From: Siphonodentalium dalli
Lineage: Eukaryota; Mollusca; Scaphopoda; Gadilida; Siphonodentaliidae
DNA: 64,000 nt
Direction: 5' to 3'
Assembly: GCA_032622095.1 (NCBI GenBank)
Contig: CP136064.1
Coordinates: 262,425,863 to 262,489,862 of the forward strand
The notes under the pieces: model-generated
What the model was told of the DNA's origin: nothing
Seen by the model: the letters and a program-made list of their open reading frames with translations, nothing else
Database searches by the model: none
In this document: positions 58,551 to 64,000 of the stretch, one piece after another
How positions within the stretch are numbered: position 1 is the stretch's first letter
Layout of the letters: each line of letters begins with the position of its first letter
Position numbers and translations under genes: made by a program

Positions 58551-59271
58551 ATACAGGTTTCTGCTTTGAGCAATTCTCATCAGTATTTAATTCCTTTTTC
58601 TTTTCAGTTTATTATGGCCCTTTCAGCAGCAGAAAACAACTTCATCGTTGATTTCTGAAAGAGTCTTATTTATCCAATTACTATTTTGCATATTGGTGTA
58701 TGATCAATCTGTCGGCGCAACCTCGAAATATGAGCTGGTGATAGATTTTGGTTGACAAACTTCTAATTTCAAGCACCCACGAAATTGAATAATGATTGCG
58801 GTTATGCCCAAGGTACATGTATGTGAAGTCATTTAATTGTGAGGTACTATATTCTAAATCCAAGCAAAGTATCTTCATCATTCCACGGCGATACAGGGTT
58901 TACTATAGTCAGTATTTAACATACCAATATATCAACATACCAGTTGTAAAGGTAAACTACCACCGCACATGAACACCTGCCACACCGTGTGGAAAATTAT
59001 ATAGTCAATTTGTGCTTGAAGTCAGAAGTTATTCAATCTAAACTTCCAGTAACCAAACCACAATATCTATTAAAGCCAATTACAGTGGAATATCAAACAA
59101 AACGTATTTTGTTCAAGATGCAACTGTACAATGAGTCGGATGAAGGTCATTTCAATCAAATTTTGCGCAAGGCGTCGATGAACAAAGTGCGAAAATGTAT
59201 TATTGTATTATCATGGTCAACACTTTATTTAAACACAATGTTCATGTGTGTCTTGCTTATTGTCACTCTGT

Positions 59272-59808
59272 TTAGCGGCGTTTTGGAAAAGCTCCGAGCA
59301 CCCGTTATCTACCCTCAGTCACAAAAAACGGCACTGTGGAGTTAATCGCGTTGATAGTTAAACAGCGTTCGTATCCGCAGTGTCGTTGATAAAGAGCGTA
59401 TGCGTGTAATGTGATTCTTACGTCTGTGTCCGGGCGTGAGCGTATGTATCCAGACATGAGCGTGTTGTGTGATTCTTACGTATTTAGGGCTTCCTAGGAA
59501 CGGGGGAGATTTTCATCGGGTCAGTTTTTCCGCCCGATGTGATCTTCACCTTGAAACGGGTACCCACAAATGATATATATGTGTGTGTGTCCTTTATAGA
59601 CTCGAAGTCGATTGAGCTCAAACTTGCTACCTACGGGAAGTGTCATGGACGGGTTAAATTGTGACCCCGACCTGACCTTGACCCTGAAAATGATCAATTC
59701 AAGGTCAAATCGGTTCCTTGAAAAAAAACAAATTCAAAAACATAATTCAAAAAATTAAAAATTGTCATGTTTCTGACGATTGCCGCCAGTGGCGGGCTAA
59801 CTTGCTAG
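59272..59808 (+). mobile_element. Helitron-like element, family 2, 5'-truncated
   Basis: The 3' end is a perfect hairpin (CCGCC-AGT-GGCGG), GCTAACTTG, then CTAG at 59805-59808. The body matches 59960-60544: AAGCTCCGAGCA, CGTGTTGTGTGATTCTTACG, GGGGAGATTTTCATCGGGTC. The next element starts at the following base. Confidence 0.72.
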
Positions 59809-60544
59809 TCTACTATATATTCTGAGAACTACGTATATAAATATATATATGTGTATATATATATGTGTGTATATACTTTATAGAATCGAAAACGGCTGCA
59901 CTGATCGAGACCAAACTTCCCATCTAAGGGTAAAAACAACGGGAATGGTCGTCGCGGCGTTTTTGGGGAAGCTCCGAGCAACCGTTCTGCACACTCAGTC
60001 ATAAAAACGGCACTGTGGGTTTAATCGCGGTTATAGTTAAAGAGCGTTCGTATCCGCAGTCGTTGATAAAGAGCGTATGCGTGTAATGTGATTCTTACGT
60101 CTGTGTCCGGGCGTGAGCGTATGTATCCCGACATGAGCGTGTTGTGTGATTCTTACGTACTTAGGGCTTCCAAGGAACGGGGGAGATTTTCATCGGGTCA
60201 GTTTTTCCGCCCGATGTGATCTTCACCTTGAAACGGGTACCCATACATGATATATATGGGTGTGTCATTTATAGACTCGAACCGATTGAGCTAAAACTTG
60301 CTACCTACGGGAAGTGACACGGGCGGGTTAAATTGTGACCCCGACCTGACCTTGACCATGAAAATGATCAATTCAAGGTCAAATCGGGTCAAATTGAAAA
60401 ACAAAATATTAAATTAAAAAATTAATTAAAACAATTAATTAAATAAGCCAGTAAATTAAAAAGGCACAATTGACTCATTGAAAAACAAAAAATTAAATTA
60501 AAAAAATTAATTAAAAAATTTATAGTGGTGGGCTAACCTGCTAG
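59809..60544 (+). mobile_element. Helitron-like element, family 2, complete
   Basis: Begins TCTACTATATATTCTGAG directly after the CTAG of the preceding copy and ends GGTGGGCTAACCTG then CTAG, followed by T. The terminal hairpin is eroded here. It contains GT-rich and AATTAAAT low-complexity tracts and no protein-coding frame. Confidence 0.72.
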
Positions 60545-61791
60545 TATATCATATAAAAATAACTCCACCATTATAGTCTGACAAGACTTTATAATTGTAA
60601 ATATGCTATACTTACGCTAATGTCCTTCCTGTTACCGGAGACCAACTGAGGCATGTATTTTATAAATTTCATCAATTGTACCTATATTTTACTAACAGAA
60701 CGTTAGCATTTAGTTATCCTATGCCGGGTCGCATACTATATTGTGTTCTTGGTAACATTTTTATGTGTGTGTCCTTCCTGTTACTACCAGCCCCCCCCGT
60801 TACCAAATGATATCCTAAAATGCACCAGACTCTCAGTTAATTCAGTTTGTTTCCAGTTGTGGTACGCATTTTGTCCAGTTGGATCTCGTTCACTTATAGA
60901 AAATGACATTCTGTTTTATTGTTAGAAATAATATTTCGACCAGTATGTGCATAATACAGCTGTCCCTTCTGTTATGTCAAGTGTCTCTCATGTTACTGGC
61001 TTGTCCCATCTGTTACCGTCGGGTTTTGTATGTATTATCGTGATTAATTTGAATTGGATTCCCTCATCCCGATAGAATTGTGGAGTATTTATCTTGCCCT
61101 TCGGAAAAATATATGGCAATAATTAAATAGAAATGCACATCATTCTAGGTCGAGAAAACTCTATCCCTGGATATCGGAAATGTATGCATATCACGTATAC
61201 ATTATCATTACTCGCTATTCTCTTCATAGTTTGATGTTTATTTTTGCAAATTCTGATGACCACACAATGCAAATGTTGCGCATTATTATTTTCCACCTCT
61301 ATATCACACAAAATCATATTTATATTGAAAAATAACGGTAGCAGTAGGGACACTAGGTGCGGGTGCATTGGACCTGATCCGGACAGGATATAGGGGTGAG
61401 TAAGGTTGCACTTTACTTTCATCCGTTCTACTGGATACCCCGCAACCACCAACGCGGGTAAAATATGTTCTCTCTCAGAAAAATACTTTTTTGATTCTTG
61501 AAATCAGCCACATAAAAAAATGCCCATTAGGCAAGTATTATTATTTCTCTCGACGATATGTAGACACTACAAGTAAAGGAATCCAGCCAGAGTGTCCATT
61601 AAGTTTCTCAGATTCACTCACACGACTAACCGCTTATCAACTTAAATTGCATAAAATTCAAGATAGAGATAGTCCCCAGCATCGAAAATAATAGACTGGC
61701 AGTACAGTACAGATCAAAATTAAACTTAAAACCACTCAGAACACACGTTGGCCCCTCAAACGTGGTCTAAATCATCTTATTATATTTACAG

Positions 61792-61906
61792 GCACGAGTA
61801 CAATTGGGACAAATAGTTCTAAGGACGGTAGTGCTGACACTACTGTCATTATTGTCGGTATCGTAGTTGGCCTCCTATTGGTAGCAGCTATTTGTTCAGC
61901 GTGCAT
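61792..61906 (+). CDS. transmembrane exon of the lectin-WSC receptor
   Basis: The acceptor TTATATTTACAG ends at 61791 and a strong donor, GTAAGT, begins at 61907; phase 1 in and phase 2 out. It encodes a short Ser/Thr-rich stalk (TSTIGTNSSKDGSADTT), then the hydrophobic segment VIIVGIVVGLLLVAAICSA then CM. That makes a single-pass type I anchor, outside at the N-terminus. The phase matches stem exon c (Gly codon at the junction). The cytoplasmic exons should follow to the right but I cannot identify them. Confidence 0.8.
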
Positions 61907-62171
61907 GTAAGTACCCGAGTTATCACATCGTAAAACGAAGGTATTTATCGCAAATGGTCACCAATACATATACGGTAGAAATCTGGTGATTTCGCCAATC
62001 CACAGGTCATTTTAAACATTTTTATATAGCCTTATATAGAAGCTGGCTCAAGTCGTATTACAGTGTGTGCTGTTCCAACACATTTCTGTGTCAGGTCATA
62101 GCTCAATATAAGGTCTAAGACTAAATCATTCCAATTACCAAAGTGGCTCCAAATTTCATATATATTCAAAA

Positions 62172-62642
62172 GTGGGCAAGCATCATGTTTTGTTGTCACA
62201 TTTGTTTTTAATCAACACAATGTTTTTATGTATCGGCCTTTTGTCAATGATATCCACAGTTTGTAATACATGTAGGTCTATATGTGATCTTAACACTTTC
62301 TATACTAAACACACATTGGTGAGTGGTTATCCTTTTGGAAATGTCCTAATAATAAATTCAACAAACGACCACAGGTTGTTTTTAACTTATTATCTGAACA
62401 TTTCCCTCAATAAACAGGACTACGACTGCAACTGTATTATTTGGCGTCTGTTTATAACACCGAACATCCCCCAAATGAATAATACAACCTTTGCAATGTA
62501 TAACTGTATAACTGAATGGGATAATCCATTTATTATAGAAAGGGTTTATTGTTCATTAGTATCCACTTTTATTTTGCGACTTAAATACCATTCTGACAAA
62601 AAAGTTGCACTGTGTTGGTTTGTAATTCGCTTTGGCACGTAA
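62172..62642 (+). CDS. 156-aa ORF, possibly secreted and CUB-like
   Basis: Intact frame of 156 codons. An internal Met at 62220 would give MFLCIGLLSMISTVC, a plausible signal peptide. Further on, HRLFLTYYLNISLNKQDYDC and FILRLKYHSDKKVAL recall the L-x-L-x-F and x-F-x-SD strands of CUB domains, though the similarity is weak. It has cysteines and several N-glycosylation motifs (NST, NIS, NNT). It cannot be the exon following 61906 in phase 2 if the acceptor at 62263 is used. It may be a separate small gene, an exon of a neighbour, or chance. Confidence 0.3.
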   Translation: MGKHHVLLSHLFLINTMFLCIGLLSMISTVCNTCRSICDLNTFYTKHTLVSGYPFGNVLIINSTNDHRLFLTYYLNISLNKQDYDCNCIIWRLFITPNIPQMNNTTFAMYNCITEWDNPFIIERVYCSLVSTFILRLKYHSDKKVALCWFVIRFGT

Positions 62643-62989
62643 CATCTTCTGTATGAATGGTGTCATTTTTTGGGGTCTCAAAAGTTCCAGGTTCCCTCTC
62701 TGCATGGTATGAGCTACTTGATCAATGTGTAAGAAATTGTGATTAATGGTTTGTTTGGTACGATATGTAGACGCTTTTGTCAACAATTGATGTTAACACG
62801 AAACTTGACGAACTTGGCCAATATAATACTTTCGGCCCTATAATTATATGCAAAATTTAAGTGGAAAATGGTATCCATGCAACCCATGTAAGAGTTGATT
62901 GTTTTTAACAATAATGTACATTAAAGTTTAGTGAGTGTGGCATAACTAAAACACAAACTACATACAGGTCGAAAACAAAATACAGGTAG

Positions 62990-64000
62990 CTCAACGTTTT
63001 TCTTGGGGACACAATAATGGTAAATCCCGGGTATAAATTAACGGCAAAATAACACTCCTGAGATATATTATTGGGCAAATATAATGTTACACAATACACG
63101 AGCTATCGATCCTTCTGGGGATCTTTATCAAGTGAAGTGAATATATTGGGCGTTGTCCGTGGCGTCGGTTGTAACTGGATAGAAATCCGGCGTCTCTGTT
63201 GAACCCTATCTTGATCATATACCGGACAGACAGGTGGTACGTTAGTCGAGAGAGTTCGGATTCACCGACAACAGATTAGGGATCCCATCACAAGGATGAT
63301 CCCTCTAAGTGAGAATATTGATATATGTGGCAGCGGGATTTTCAAAATCTTCCCATTTTATAAGATGGCAAGTGACAATTGTTCGGAAAGTCTGGCCAAG
63401 GAGGATTATTTCCGTCGCAAATTCCGGACAAAACTCAACAATTCTTAACTCTAACGTCAGGCAATTATCCACCATGTTGCCATATGGCGTCATAATACTA
63501 CTCACGTCATTCCTTGACAATTGCCATGAAAGGCCTCGGAATAAAGGACATATATTTAATACATTTGTAAGTCTAGAGGCCTTTCGTGCTTAGTATCATT
63601 GCACTCTTCGGTAGACTGTTATTGTCGTACGTAATAGACGCAAGGGAGATAACTCTCCCATGCACTTCCGGCTATTACGTCATTAGTCAGCATTTAGTTT
63701 TGCTTTGAATAGGATTTTGAAGAAATCTTCCAGAATCTTGCGATGTATTTTGCTCTTGTACATCTTGCAGAACGGGAAGACATGGAAACTCTTTCTGCCA
63801 CAATCGTCCAGATGGGCACTCAATGGAATCTTCCTGTATTCTGGCTGCTTAATATGCTGTCGGTGGATTCGCATTAGCTCAACCACACTATTTCCAGTTT
63901 CCCCAATATAGCTTTCTCCGCATCCATCACACATTATACAGTATATCAGATTTACTGTCTTGCACGTCATATCGGCATTGGTGTATATCTTCATACCGTT
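62990..64000 (-). mobile_element. Penelope-like element, 3' part, cut by the window edge
   Basis: The minus strand carries a GIY-YIG domain (63683-63994) followed by a 3' region ending near 62990. Around 63095-63135 the minus strand reads AAGATCCCCAGAAGGATCGA then TAGCTCGTG, a segment I recall as usual in Penelope-like 3' ends. The reverse transcriptase should lie beyond position 64000. Confidence 0.7.
63683..64000 (-). CDS. GIY-YIG endonuclease domain of a Penelope-like element (partial)
   Basis: Open to the window edge on the minus strand and ending in a stop at 63683. It encodes NLIYCIMCDGCGESYIGETG, then RIHRQHIKQPEYRKIPLSAH and the KIHRKILEDFFKILFKAKLN tail. The IYCIMC and SYIGET pair is the GIY-YIG-type catalytic signature of Penelope-like elements, with a C-x2-C zinc-finger-like pair between the two motifs. 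R, H and E catalytic positions appear present. The domain nicks the target DNA for reverse transcription. Confidence 0.85.
   Translation of the reverse strand, partial: NGMKIYTNADMTCKTVNLIYCIMCDGCGESYIGETGNSVVELMRIHRQHIKQPEYRKIPLSAHLDDCGRKSFHVFPFCKMYKSKIHRKILEDFFKILFKAKLNAD

Overview
This is an intron-rich, AT-rich animal nuclear DNA window. The transposon set (Helitron-like, Penelope-like, CR1-type and Tx1-like LINEs, piggyBac-type MITEs, foldbacks) and the extracellular domains (C-type lectin, WSC, LDLa) fit a marine invertebrate, probably a lophotrochozoan such as a mollusc. That placement is inference from content. I saw no prokaryotic operon, rRNA, tRNA or CRISPR array.

The main gene lies on the + strand and is built from short exons that no single long ORF reveals. 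From 25361 to 61906 I can chain up to 13 exons whose splice sites and phases all join in frame. They are: signal peptide (25361-25442); N-half of C-type lectin domain 1 (26290-26475); WSC domain 1 in two exons (26992-27125, 30384-30498); WSC domain 2 in two exons (32818-32939, 36976-37111); C-half of C-type lectin domain 1 (38705-38874); C-type lectin domain 2 in two exons (41446-41626, 48580-48732); up to three short stem exons (49626-49688, 50462-50509, 51072-51140); and a transmembrane exon (61792-61906). The cytoplasmic end is not identified. The product would be a type I membrane receptor-like protein. Its striking feature is that a four-exon tandem WSC cassette, phase 1 at both ends, sits inside the intron that splits the first lectin domain.

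Upstream (about 6-25 kb) is a graveyard or reservoir of duplicated first exons. Two nearly identical 1.26-kb direct repeats (5740-7007, 9166-10427) each carry the same signal-peptide exon with a phase-1 donor. A diverged third copy lies near 11579. A fourth, from another family and with a lost donor, is at 18569 and resembles the 25361 exon. An LDLa exon (24752-24868, phases 1-1) lies between them and could be spliced from any of the intact first exons.

The rest is mobile DNA: a dead 5.8-kb CR1-group LINE (18791-24640, minus); two piggyBac-type MITEs with nested palindromes, one inserted into another MITE; two tandem clusters of Helitron-like elements (46218-48445 and 59272-60544); several foldback elements; a pseudogene of a multicopy invertebrate hypothetical family (7175-8125, minus); and the 3' part of a Penelope-like element with a GIY-YIG domain running off the right edge.
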